Assembly (NCBI RefSeq): GCF_003116585.1
Contig: NZ_QEHM01000009.1
Span: 124,001-188,000 of the forward strand
Direction of reading: 5' to 3'
DNA length: 64,000 bases
Source of the DNA: Albibacillus kandeliae
Lineage (GTDB): Bacteria; Pseudomonadota; Alphaproteobacteria; Rhodobacterales; Rhodobacteraceae
How positions within the stretch are numbered: the first letter of the stretch is position 1; each line of letters starts with the position of its first letter. Under the pieces are notes generated by a model. That model saw nothing but the letters and a program-made list of their open reading frames with translations, was not told where the DNA came from and searched no databases. Below, one piece after another: positions 46,631-54,406 of the stretch. Both the position numbers and the translations under genes were made by a program.

Positions 46631-48868
46631 ATGGGACGTCTCAGGACCATCACGCGCCGCAGCTTTCTCGTCGGGTCCGCCGCCATCGCCGGCGGCGTCG
46701 CCTTCGGCACCTACGCCGTCCGCCAGCCCCATGCCAATCCTCTCGCCGAGGGGCTCGGCAGTGGCGAGGCGACCTTCAACCCCTGGGTTCGCATCTCGCC
46801 CGACCGGATCACCCTGATCACCCCGCACGCCGACATCGGGCAGGGGGCGGTCTCGATGCAGGCCGCGCTGATCGCCGAGGAAATGGACCTCGAATGGGGC
46901 GAGTTCGACACCGACTTCGGACAGCCCTCCGCCGCCTACTACAACACCGCGATGGCGGGCGAGGCCGCGCCGTTCCTCTCGACCGACCACAGCTTCGGGG
47001 CCGAAGCCACGCGCTCGGCGATGGGCGCGATGTTCAAGATGATGGGCTTTCAGGGCACCGGCGGCTCCAGTTCCGTGGCCGACAGCTTCAACAAGCTGCG
47101 CGCCGCCGGGGCGACCGCGCGCGAGACGCTCAAGCTGGCGGCCTCGCAGCGCACGGGCGTCGCGGCGTCCGAGCTCAAGACCGAGGGCGGCGCCGTCCTC
47201 CTGCCGGACGGCACCCGTCTGCCCTATACCGAGCTCGCGGCCGAGGCCGCCGCGCTGGACCCGGTTCAGGACGTACCGCTGCGCGATCCGTCGCAATGGC
47301 GTCTGGTGGGCAAGCCGATGCAGCGCCTCGACGTGGTCGCCAAGTCGACCGGGGCCCAGCTCTACGGCATCGACCTCAAGCTGGACAGCATGGTGCATGC
47401 CGCCGTCCGCGTCAGCCCCCGCCGTAGCGCGCTGGTCAGCCATGACGCCACTGCCGCCGAGGGGATGCGCGGCGTGAAGAAGATCGTGCCGGTCACCAAC
47501 GGCATCGCCGTGGTCGCCGACAACACATGGCGCGCCATGACCGCGCTGGACCAGATCACCTTCGAATGGGCACCCGCGCCTTACCCCGCCGAGATGGACG
47601 GCCACTGGGCCGAGGTCGGCGCCTCCTTCACCGAGGAACGGCTCGACAAGGAGTGGCGCAACGAGGGCGACGTCGCAGCCGGGATGGACGGCGATGGGGT
47701 GGTCGAGGCGGAGTACCGCACGCCCTACCTCGCGCACCAGCCGATGGAGCCGCTGAACGCAGTTGCGCTGGTGACCGACGAGGGGGCCGAGATCTGGACC
47801 TCGCACCAGTTCCCCCGCTTCGTGCAGCAGAAGGTCGCCGCCGTCACCGGCCACGACGCCGGGCAGGTCGTCCTGCACAACCAGTTCGGCGGCGGCAGCT
47901 TCGGGCATCGCCTTGAGTTCGAGAACATTACCCTTGCCGCCGAGATCGCCAACCAGATGCGCGGTACGCCGGTCAAGCTGACCTTCTCGCGCGAAGAGGA
48001 CTTCGCCCAGGACTTCCCCCGCCAGATCAGCATGGCGCGCGGACGGGGCCGGGTGGCGAACGGCCGGATCGAGACGGTCGACCTCTCCATCGCCTCAGTC
48101 TCCTCCTCGCGCTCGCAGATGGGGCGCATCGGCATGGGCGTGCCCGGACCGGACGGGCAGATCGTGGCGGGCGCGTGGAACGCGCCCTACGCATTGCCGA
48201 ACCTCCGGGTGCGCGGCTACGCGGTGCCCGAGCTTGCGCCGACGTCGAGCTGGCGCTCGGTCGGGGCCTCCAGCAACGGCTTCTACATCGAGAGCTTCAT
48301 CGACGAGCTGTGCCACGCCGCCGGGACGGACCCGATGGAGGAACGCATCCGCCTCTGCTCCTACGATGTCGCACGCAAGGTACTCGAGGCGGCGGCGGAA
48401 CTCTCCGGCTGGGGCAGCGATCTCGGGGCAGGGCGGGGCCGCGGTGTCGCGCTGGTCGAGAGCTTCGGTGTACCGGTGGCCGAGGTGGTCGAAGTCACCG
48501 CCACCGACGCGGGCATCCGCATCGACAAGGTCTGCGTGGTGGCCGATGTGGGCACCATCGTCGACCCGGTGAACTTCGAGAACCACATGCAGGGCGCGGT
48601 GGTCTGGGGGCTGGGTCACGCGATGAACTGCGAGATCACCTATGCCGATGGCATGGCCGAGCAGACGAATTTCTACACCCACGAGGGGATGCGGATGCAC
48701 CAGTGCCCCGAGATACTGGTGAAGGGGTTGGAGAACGGCATCCATCCGAAGGGGATCGGCGAGCCTCCGGTGCCGCCCGCCGCACCGGCTCTTGCCAACG
48801 CGATCTTCGCCGCCACCGGGCAGCGCCTGCGCGAGGCGCCGTTCAACAAGTTCGTCGATTTCCTGTGA
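46631..48868 (+). CDS. Molybdenum-binding large subunit of the hydroxylase (IorB-like)
   Basis: A 745-residue protein with a Tat signal (ITRRSFLVGSAAIAGG), so the enzyme is periplasmic and exported folded. The C-terminal GIGEPPVPPAAPALANA contains the glutamate of the xanthine-oxidase-type active site, and the FGGGSFGHR segment is in the cofactor-binding part. Layout and Tat signal fit the isoquinoline 1-oxidoreductase/aldehyde-dehydrogenase group; the substrate is unknown, though N-heterocycles or aldehydes are typical. The next gene encodes a cytochrome c that likely accepts its electrons. Confidence 0.92.
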   Translation: MGRLRTITRRSFLVGSAAIAGGVAFGTYAVRQPHANPLAEGLGSGEATFNPWVRISPDRITLITPHADIGQGAVSMQAALIAEEMDLEWGEFDTDFGQPSAAYYNTAMAGEAAPFLSTDHSFGAEATRSAMGAMFKMMGFQGTGGSSSVADSFNKLRAAGATARETLKLAASQRTGVAASELKTEGGAVLLPDGTRLPYTELAAEAAALDPVQDVPLRDPSQWRLVGKPMQRLDVVAKSTGAQLYGIDLKLDSMVHAAVRVSPRRSALVSHDATAAEGMRGVKKIVPVTNGIAVVADNTWRAMTALDQITFEWAPAPYPAEMDGHWAEVGASFTEERLDKEWRNEGDVAAGMDGDGVVEAEYRTPYLAHQPMEPLNAVALVTDEGAEIWTSHQFPRFVQQKVAAVTGHDAGQVVLHNQFGGGSFGHRLEFENITLAAEIANQMRGTPVKLTFSREEDFAQDFPRQISMARGRGRVANGRIETVDLSIASVSSSRSQMGRIGMGVPGPDGQIVAGAWNAPYALPNLRVRGYAVPELAPTSSWRSVGASSNGFYIESFIDELCHAAGTDPMEERIRLCSYDVARKVLEAAAELSGWGSDLGAGRGRGVALVESFGVPVAEVVEVTATDAGIRIDKVCVVADVGTIVDPVNFENHMQGAVVWGLGHAMNCEITYADGMAEQTNFYTHEGMRMHQCPEILVKGLENGIHPKGIGEPPVPPAAPALANAIFAATGQRLREAPFNKFVDFL

Positions 48869-48876
48869 GGCGCGCC

Positions 48877-49506
48877 ATGAACCGCATCGCCATCGCCGTC
48901 GCGTCCATCTGGGTCGCCCTCGCGCACCCGCTCGCCGCCGAAGAGGCCGAGGCCGTGATCAACGTCCCGCCCGAGGGCTCGGTCAGCACCGAGGACGGGC
49001 TCGCCGCGTGGGAGAGGGTCTACGAGGTGGTCTCGAACCCGCGCTGCGCCAACTGTCACACCGGCCCCGACAACCGGCCCATGTGGTCGGGTCCGAGCTA
49101 CGGCAAGACCCGCCCGCACGGCATGAACATCAACGCCGGCGAGAGCCGGATGGGGGCCGAGACCCTGCCGTGCGCGACCTGTCACATCACCTCGGACGCT
49201 CCGAACACCGTGCCCCACGCCGCGCCGCATGTCGGGCTGGACTGGCAACTCGCCCCGGTCGAGTTCGAGTGGTTCGGCAAGTCCAGCGCCGAGATCTGCG
49301 CCCAGCTCAAGGACCCGGAGCGCAACGGCGGGCGCGACATGATGGGCCTCGCCCAGCACCTCGTCGAGGACGCGGCGCACAAGGGCTTCGTGCTCTGGGG
49401 CTGGAGCCCCGGCGGCACCCGCGTCCGGGCGCCCTACAGCCTGCAACAGCACGTCGATGACATTCTGGCTTGGGGGACGGCGGGCCAGCCGTGCCCGACC
49501 AACTGA
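48877..49506 (+). CDS. Diheme c-type cytochrome, electron acceptor of the hydroxylase
   Basis: A 209-residue exported protein with a signal peptide (AIAVASIWVALAHPLA) and two heme-binding motifs, C57-AN-C60-H61 and C99-AT-C102-H103. The ATG at 48877 is 8 bases after the hydroxylase large subunit. In related periplasmic molybdenum enzymes a multiheme cytochrome passes electrons to the respiratory chain, which is the inferred role here. Methionines near 69, 83 and 92 may be axial ligands. Confidence 0.9.
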   Translation: MNRIAIAVASIWVALAHPLAAEEAEAVINVPPEGSVSTEDGLAAWERVYEVVSNPRCANCHTGPDNRPMWSGPSYGKTRPHGMNINAGESRMGAETLPCATCHITSDAPNTVPHAAPHVGLDWQLAPVEFEWFGKSSAEICAQLKDPERNGGRDMMGLAQHLVEDAAHKGFVLWGWSPGGTRVRAPYSLQQHVDDILAWGTAGQPCPTN

Positions 49507-49523
49507 CCGCGAAGGAACCGGAC

Positions 49524-49874
49524 ATGAGAACCACCTCTGCCCCCATGCGTAGCGCCGGGCTCTTCCTCGCCCTCTCGGGGGTCCTGCACATCGTCGGCCC
49601 GGTCTTCGCCGGGTTCGCGCGCGGCTCGCTGGTCCTGCTCGCCATTGGCGTGATCTACCTGCTCCTCGCGGCGGGCATCAACCGGGGCTGGCGCGGGCTT
49701 GCCTACATCGTCTTCGTGGTCCTGCTGGTCGGGGCCAACGTCGCCTTCGCCATGGTCGGCGGCGGGCTGCTCCCGGATTACCTGTGGTACGCGATCATCG
49801 CGGCGGACCTCGTGGCGCTGGTCTCGCTCTTCGTGGCGCTCTGGCGCGGCCGCCGGGTCGTCGCCCGGCCCTGA
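49524..49874 (+). CDS. Small membrane protein, 116 aa
   Basis: Four predicted membrane helices, no recognised family. GAAGGAA precedes the ATG at 49524. It is 17 bases after the cytochrome gene and may be part of that operon, either as an anchor or accessory protein or as an unrelated passenger. The pqi genes begin 83 bases downstream. Confidence 0.65.
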   Translation: MRTTSAPMRSAGLFLALSGVLHIVGPVFAGFARGSLVLLAIGVIYLLLAAGINRGWRGLAYIVFVVLLVGANVAFAMVGGGLLPDYLWYAIIAADLVALVSLFVALWRGRRVVARP

Positions 49875-49957
49875 CCCGGCGCCCCTCCGCCGTGTCGCAA
49901 GGTCATATTGGCTTTGCGCCCCCCGCGCGCTAGTCTCTTGTTTTTGCGGGACGAGCG

Positions 49958-50614
49958 GTGCAGGTGGCCTTGGCGGACGACGGACAGACGGAGCACTTGG
50001 ACCTGGAGGGGCTTATCGCCTGCCCGGTCTGCGATGCGCTTCATAACCTGCATCCCGTGCCCGTGGGCGAGATCGCCCGCTGTCACCGCTGCCACAGCAC
50101 CCTGATGGCGCCGCGCGCCAGCGCGATGACCCAGATCGTCATGCTCGCCGCTTCGGCGCTGATCCTGATGGTCGCGGCGGTGTTCTTTCCCTTCCTCGAT
50201 CTCAGCGCGGCGGGCTTCTCGCAGGAAAGCTCGGTGATTGACGCGATCACCGCCTTCTCCGACGGTCTGCTGTTCCCGCTGTCTTTCGCCGTCGCCGCGC
50301 TGATCGTGGTGCTGCCGGCGATCCGCCTCGCCGCCATCCTCTACGTGCTTGGCCCGATGATGATCGGCGAACGCCCCGCGCGTCACGCCATCCCGGCCTT
50401 CCGGCTGGCCGAGGCGCTGAAGCCGTGGTCGATGGCCGAGATCTTCGTGGTCGGCGTCGCCGTGGCGCTGGTCAAGATCGGCGGCATGGCGCAGGTCCAC
50501 GTGGGCCCGGCCTTCTGGGCCTTCGTCGCGCTGGTGGTGATCACCGCGCTCAAGGATACCTTCATGTGCAGGTTGACGGTTTGGAAAACACTGGAAGAGC
50601 GCAGCCAATCCTGA
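49958..50614 (+). CDS. PqiA-like membrane protein, first half
   Basis: A 218-residue protein with an N-terminal zinc-ribbon (CPVCDALHNLH, then CHRCHSTL) and four hydrophobic helices. This is one of the two repeats that make up E. coli PqiA (a membrane protein of the PqiABC lipid-transport system). The second repeat is a separate gene here. GTG start at 49958 with GGGAC upstream. It overlaps the next gene by 34 bases if the TTG start is used. Confidence 0.82.
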   Translation: MQVALADDGQTEHLDLEGLIACPVCDALHNLHPVPVGEIARCHRCHSTLMAPRASAMTQIVMLAASALILMVAAVFFPFLDLSAAGFSQESSVIDAITAFSDGLLFPLSFAVAALIVVLPAIRLAAILYVLGPMMIGERPARHAIPAFRLAEALKPWSMAEIFVVGVAVALVKIGGMAQVHVGPAFWAFVALVVITALKDTFMCRLTVWKTLEERSQS

Positions 50615-51216
50615 CCGCGCGGCGCGCGGGCCTCGTGGCCTGCAGCGTCTGCGGCAAGGTTCACGCCGCCGGGTCCGACCGGTGCCGGCGCTGCCATGCG
50701 CCGCTGCACAGCCGCGCGCCCGCCAGTCTCCAGCGGGTCTGGGCGTGGTGGCTGGCGGGGCTCGTCGCCTATATCCCGGCCAACATCTACCCGATGCTGC
50801 GAACCGCGACCTTCGGGCACGAGACCAAGAACACCATCGTCGGCGGCGTGATCGAACTGATGCAACACGGCTCCTACTTCGTGGCGGGAGTCGTGTTCTC
50901 GGCCTCGGTGATGATCCCGGTCGGCAAGTTCATCGCCATCGCCTATCTCGCCATCAGCGTGCGCTATGTCTCGGCGCTGCGCGTCCATACCCGCCAGCAC
51001 CTCTACGAGGTGGTCGAATTCATCGGCCGATGGTCGATGATCGACGTCTTCGTCGTGGCCATCCTCTCGGCGCTGGTGCAATTCAAGTTCGTGGCCAGCG
51101 TGCATCCCGGCGTCGCAGCCGTGTCCTTTGCCTTGTCGGTTGCCTTTACCATGCTCTCGGCACAAAGCTTTGACTCCCGGTTGATCTGGGACGCAGACGA
51201 AGAAGATCAGGAATGA
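50581..51216 (+). CDS. PqiA-like membrane protein, second half
   Basis: A protein of about 211 residues, the second PqiA repeat: zinc-ribbon CSVCGKVHAAGSDRCRRCHAPL, four helices, and the segment YIPANIYPMLRT, a hallmark of this family. The start is uncertain: TTG at 50581 (overlapping the first half by 34 bases) or GTG at 50635, just before the first cysteine, are the only candidates; CTG at 50611 overlaps the stop of the first half. Its TGA overlaps the ATG of the PqiB gene. Confidence 0.78.
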   Translation: MENTGRAQPILTARRAGLVACSVCGKVHAAGSDRCRRCHAPLHSRAPASLQRVWAWWLAGLVAYIPANIYPMLRTATFGHETKNTIVGGVIELMQHGSYFVAGVVFSASVMIPVGKFIAIAYLAISVRYVSALRVHTRQHLYEVVEFIGRWSMIDVFVVAILSALVQFKFVASVHPGVAAVSFALSVAFTMLSAQSFDSRLIWDADEEDQE

Positions 51217-53300
51217 CCGACAGACCGACCCCCGCCGAAATGGAGATGAGCCCGCGCCGCCGTGCGCCGTGGCGCAACCTCTCGCCGATCTGGCTGGTGC
51301 CGCTGGCCGCACTGGTGATCGCCCTCGCGATCACGTGGAAGAGCTATTCCGAGCGTGGCGACCTGATCCAGATCGCCTTCGAGAACGCCGCCGGGGTGAC
51401 CGCCGGGGAAACCAGTCTGCGCTATCGCGACGTCACCATCGGGGTTGTCGAGTCCGTGCATTTCACCTCCGGGCTGGAAAAGGTGCTGGTCTCGGTCCGC
51501 GTCGACAAGGACGTGGCCCCCTACATCAACGACACCGCGCAGTTCTGGGTCGTGCGCCCCGAGGTCTCGGCCGAGGGGGTCACCGGTCTGACCACCGTGC
51601 TCAGCGGCGTCTACATCGAGGGCATCTGGGAGCCGAACGACAGCCCGCCGGAGACCGTCTTCGAAGGTCTCGCGCAGCGTCCGCTGGTCGACGTCCGGGA
51701 AAAGGGCACCCGGATCACCCTTCAGGCCATCGAGGGAACCAGCCTCGCGGCGGGGTCGCCGGTCTTCTACCGGGGGGTCAAGGTGGGCCGCACCGAGGCG
51801 CCGCGCCTCGATGCGAACGGCACCAGCGTGATCATCGACGCCTTCATCGAGGCGCCCCACGACAAGCTGCTGACCACCGCCACCCGGTTCTGGGATGCCT
51901 CGGGCTTCAACGTCTCCTTCGGCCCGGCGGGCCTCAAGCTCGACGTGGGCAGCATCGCCGCGCTGGTGTCCGGCGGGGTGTCGTTCAACACCTTCTTCTC
52001 CGGCGGCGGCCCGATGGAGCCGGGGCAGGTCTATGAACTCTACCCCGACGAGGACGAGGCCCGGACCAATGCCTTCTCGCGCGTGTCAGAACGCGCGGTG
52101 AACGTCTCGACCATCTTTGATCAGGGCGTATCGGGCCTGACCGCAGGCGCGGCGCTCAACTACAAGGGCCTCAAGATCGGCGAGGTCGGGACGCTCTCGG
52201 CCTTCGTGAGCGAGGCCAGCGGCAAGCCCGTGGTGCAGCAGCTGGTGACACTCTCGATCGACCCCGGCCTGCTCGGTCTGCCGGACGGCGCGGGCGAGAA
52301 GGAGGTCCTCGACTTCCTGCAATCCGCCGTCGAAAGCGGGGTCCGCGCGCGCCTGACCAAGGCCAGCCTGCTGACCTCCAGCCTCGTGGTCGAACTGGTC
52401 GAGATGCCAGACGCACCGCCCGCCGAACTCGACCGCGACGCCAAGCCCTATCCCATCTTGCCCAACGTCCCGTCTGACCTGCCGGACATCAACGCGACGA
52501 TGGAAGGGGTGATGAAACGGGTCAACAACCTCAAGATCGAGGAACTGATCCAGCAGGCCACCACCATGATGGGCTCGATCCAGGCGCTGGCCACCGACGC
52601 CAGCACCCGCGCCGCGCCCAAGGCCGTTGTCGGGCTGATCGACGATGCCCGCGCGCTGGTCAACGACGACGAACTGCGCGCGCTCCCCGGCGAGCTGAAG
52701 GCCACCATCGCCGAATTCCGCACGACGGTCACCGCCCTGAACGAGCAGCGGATCGCGGACCGGCTGGCCGAGGCGCTGGATTACGCGAGCGAGGCCGCCA
52801 CCACGCTGACCTCCGCCTCCGAAGGCGTGCCGGAACTGGTCGAGGACCTCAAGGCCGTCGCCGTCAAGGCCCGGGAGCTGAAGGCCGAGGAACTGGTCGC
52901 CGCCGCCACCGACCTGCTGAACAGCGCCGATGCGCTGATCGGCACCGATGCGGCGCGGGCGCTGCCCGCCGCGCTGAACGGTGCGCTGGACGAGGTGCGC
53001 ACCATCCTCGGGCAACTGCGCGAGGGCGGGGCCGTCGACAATGCCAACGCCGCGCTGGCCTCGGCGCAATCGGCAGCCGAGTCGCTCGAGAAGGCCACGG
53101 CGGACCTGCCGCAGCTGGCCCAGCGTCTCGACAGCCTCATCGCCCGTTCCGAGCAGCTGATCGCGGCCTATGGCGACCGCTCGGACTTCAACAGGGAAAC
53201 GCTCGGGGTGCTGCGCGAACTGCGCGATGCCGCCCGCTCGGTCTCGACCCTGATGCGCCAGCTCGAACGCAACCCCAACTCGATCTTCTTCGGAAAGTGA
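51213..53300 (+). CDS. PqiB-type MCE protein (intermembrane lipid transport)
   Basis: A 695-residue protein with an N-terminal membrane helix (about 26-43) and three MCE domains (about 50-400). A long helical C-terminal region (about 415-690) is rich in Ala, Leu and Glu and is longer than in E. coli PqiB (about 546 residues). MCE proteins form hexameric rings and tubes that carry lipids between inner and outer membrane. It overlaps the second PqiA half by 4 bases and is followed after 4 bases by the PqiC gene. Confidence 0.9.
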   Translation: MTDRPTPAEMEMSPRRRAPWRNLSPIWLVPLAALVIALAITWKSYSERGDLIQIAFENAAGVTAGETSLRYRDVTIGVVESVHFTSGLEKVLVSVRVDKDVAPYINDTAQFWVVRPEVSAEGVTGLTTVLSGVYIEGIWEPNDSPPETVFEGLAQRPLVDVREKGTRITLQAIEGTSLAAGSPVFYRGVKVGRTEAPRLDANGTSVIIDAFIEAPHDKLLTTATRFWDASGFNVSFGPAGLKLDVGSIAALVSGGVSFNTFFSGGGPMEPGQVYELYPDEDEARTNAFSRVSERAVNVSTIFDQGVSGLTAGAALNYKGLKIGEVGTLSAFVSEASGKPVVQQLVTLSIDPGLLGLPDGAGEKEVLDFLQSAVESGVRARLTKASLLTSSLVVELVEMPDAPPAELDRDAKPYPILPNVPSDLPDINATMEGVMKRVNNLKIEELIQQATTMMGSIQALATDASTRAAPKAVVGLIDDARALVNDDELRALPGELKATIAEFRTTVTALNEQRIADRLAEALDYASEAATTLTSASEGVPELVEDLKAVAVKARELKAEELVAAATDLLNSADALIGTDAARALPAALNGALDEVRTILGQLREGGAVDNANAALASAQSAAESLEKATADLPQLAQRLDSLIARSEQLIAAYGDRSDFNRETLGVLRELRDAARSVSTLMRQLERNPNSIFFGK

Positions 53301-53304
53301 CGAC

Positions 53305-53868
53305 ATGACGGTTCTCTCCCGCACCCTCGCACTCGCCCTGCTGCCGCTGCTTGCCGCCTGCGGCGACAGCAACGCGCGCTACCTCGTCGATGCGCCGGTC
53401 CCGGCCCAGCAGCAAAGGGTGCGGGTCTCGACCGTCGAGATGCGCGAGGTCACCTTGCCCGCCTATGCCGCTGCGTCGGAGATCCTCGTCCAGCAGGCCG
53501 ACGGCGCGCTGCGCCCGGTCCGTAACGCCATCTGGGCCGAAGACCCCACGCGCGGGGTCACCCTCGCGCTGGCGCGCAACCTCGATGCCGCCGCCTCGGC
53601 CACGGTCATGGCCGAGCCTTGGACACTGGAGCGGCGCCCCGACGTGCAGGTCGATGTCCGCATCGAGCGCATGGTGGCGCAGAACGATGGCCAGTACCGC
53701 CTTGCCGGTCAGTATGCCATCGCCTCGCCCGACCTCGTCATCCGCGAAAGCGTCGGGCGCTTCGATATCTCCCAGCCCTTGGCCGATACCGATCCGGCAA
53801 GTGTCGCTCGCGCCACCGGGGCCGCGCTGATGACGCTCTCCCAGCAGATCGCGGGCCGGCTTCGCTGA
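53305..53868 (+). CDS. PqiC-like lipoprotein
   Basis: A 187-residue lipoprotein with signal and lipobox (LPLLAAC, cysteine at 19) and the ABC-type transport auxiliary lipoprotein (DUF330/PqiC) pattern YLVDAPV, then VSTVEMREVTLPAYAAASEI. PqiC is thought to dock the PqiB tube at the outer membrane. Last gene of the pqi operon; convergent with the Gdx gene, 12 bases apart. Confidence 0.88.
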   Translation: MTVLSRTLALALLPLLAACGDSNARYLVDAPVPAQQQRVRVSTVEMREVTLPAYAAASEILVQQADGALRPVRNAIWAEDPTRGVTLALARNLDAAASATVMAEPWTLERRPDVQVDVRIERMVAQNDGQYRLAGQYAIASPDLVIRESVGRFDISQPLADTDPASVARATGAALMTLSQQIAGRLR

Positions 53869-53880
53869 CGCACCGGGCGG

Positions 53881-54201
53881 TCAGTGATCCGAGGACAGCT
53901 TCATCAGGATCAGCCCGCAGATGATCAGCGCGGCAGCGGCCACCCGCATGGGGGTGACCTGCTCGCCCAGCACCGCGATACCCACGCCAAAGGCCCCGAT
54001 GGCCCCGATCCCGGTCCAGATCGTGTAGGCGGTGCCAAGGGGTAGGCTGCGCATGGCCAGCGCCAGCAGGCCGAAGCTGCCGATCATGAAGACGAGGGTG
54101 CCGATGCTGGGCCACAGCCGGGTGAACCCGTCCGACTGCTTCATCAGCAGCGACCAGACGACTTCGAGCAAACCGGCGACGACAAGATAGATCCAGGCCA
54201 T
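53881..54201 (-). CDS. gdx: Gdx-type SMR exporter (guanidinium/H+ antiporter)
   Basis: A 106-residue small multidrug resistance protein with four helices. It matches the SugE/Gdx branch along its whole length: E13, W16, S42, Y59 and W62, plus GTAYTIWTGIGAIGA. This branch exports guanidinium rather than general drugs. AAGGAGG precedes the ATG at 54201; an ATG 6 codons upstream is possible. A 200-base leader contains hairpins but no guanidine riboswitch I can recognise. Confidence 0.88.
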   Translation of the reverse strand: MAWIYLVVAGLLEVVWSLLMKQSDGFTRLWPSIGTLVFMIGSFGLLALAMRSLPLGTAYTIWTGIGAIGAFGVGIAVLGEQVTPMRVAAAALIICGLILMKLSSDH

Positions 54202-54288
54202 GTTGGCCTCCTTTTCCAAGATCGCCGGGCCGTCCCGGACATGAAACCCCGGAAAAGGGGAGAGGACGTTGCCTCGCGGCCTAGGTAG

Positions 54289-54314
54289 GCCCTTGCCGCT
54301 GCCGGGGCAAGGGC
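54289..54314. other. Hairpin in the gdx upstream region
   Basis: Perfect 9-bp stem GCCCTTGCC / GGCAAGGGC with an 8-base loop. It lies 88 bases upstream of gdx and may be part of the leader. No known riboswitch motif was identified. Confidence 0.4.
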
Positions 54315-54340
54315 GCCCGCCTCGTTCCTTGCTGAAGGTG

Positions 54341-54383
54341 ATAAAAAGACCACCGGCCGGGGGTGCAGTCCGGTCCGGTGGTC
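54341..54383 (-). terminator. Rho-independent terminator of the second importer operon
   Basis: Perfect 9-bp stem GACCACCGG / CCGGTGGTC (54348-54356 / 54375-54383), followed on the minus strand by TTTTTAT. It is 24 bases after the stop of the LivM-hydrolase gene. Confidence 0.88.
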
Positions 54384-54406
54384 AGGGGGCGTCACGGCCG
54401 AGGGGA

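Noticed and set aside
54202-54340. Possible guanidine riboswitch upstream of gdx
   Set aside because: I looked for guanidine-I, -II and -III motifs. A single ACGAGG and a few hairpins are present, but the conserved boxes and pairing of all three classes are missing. A covariance-model search would decide.
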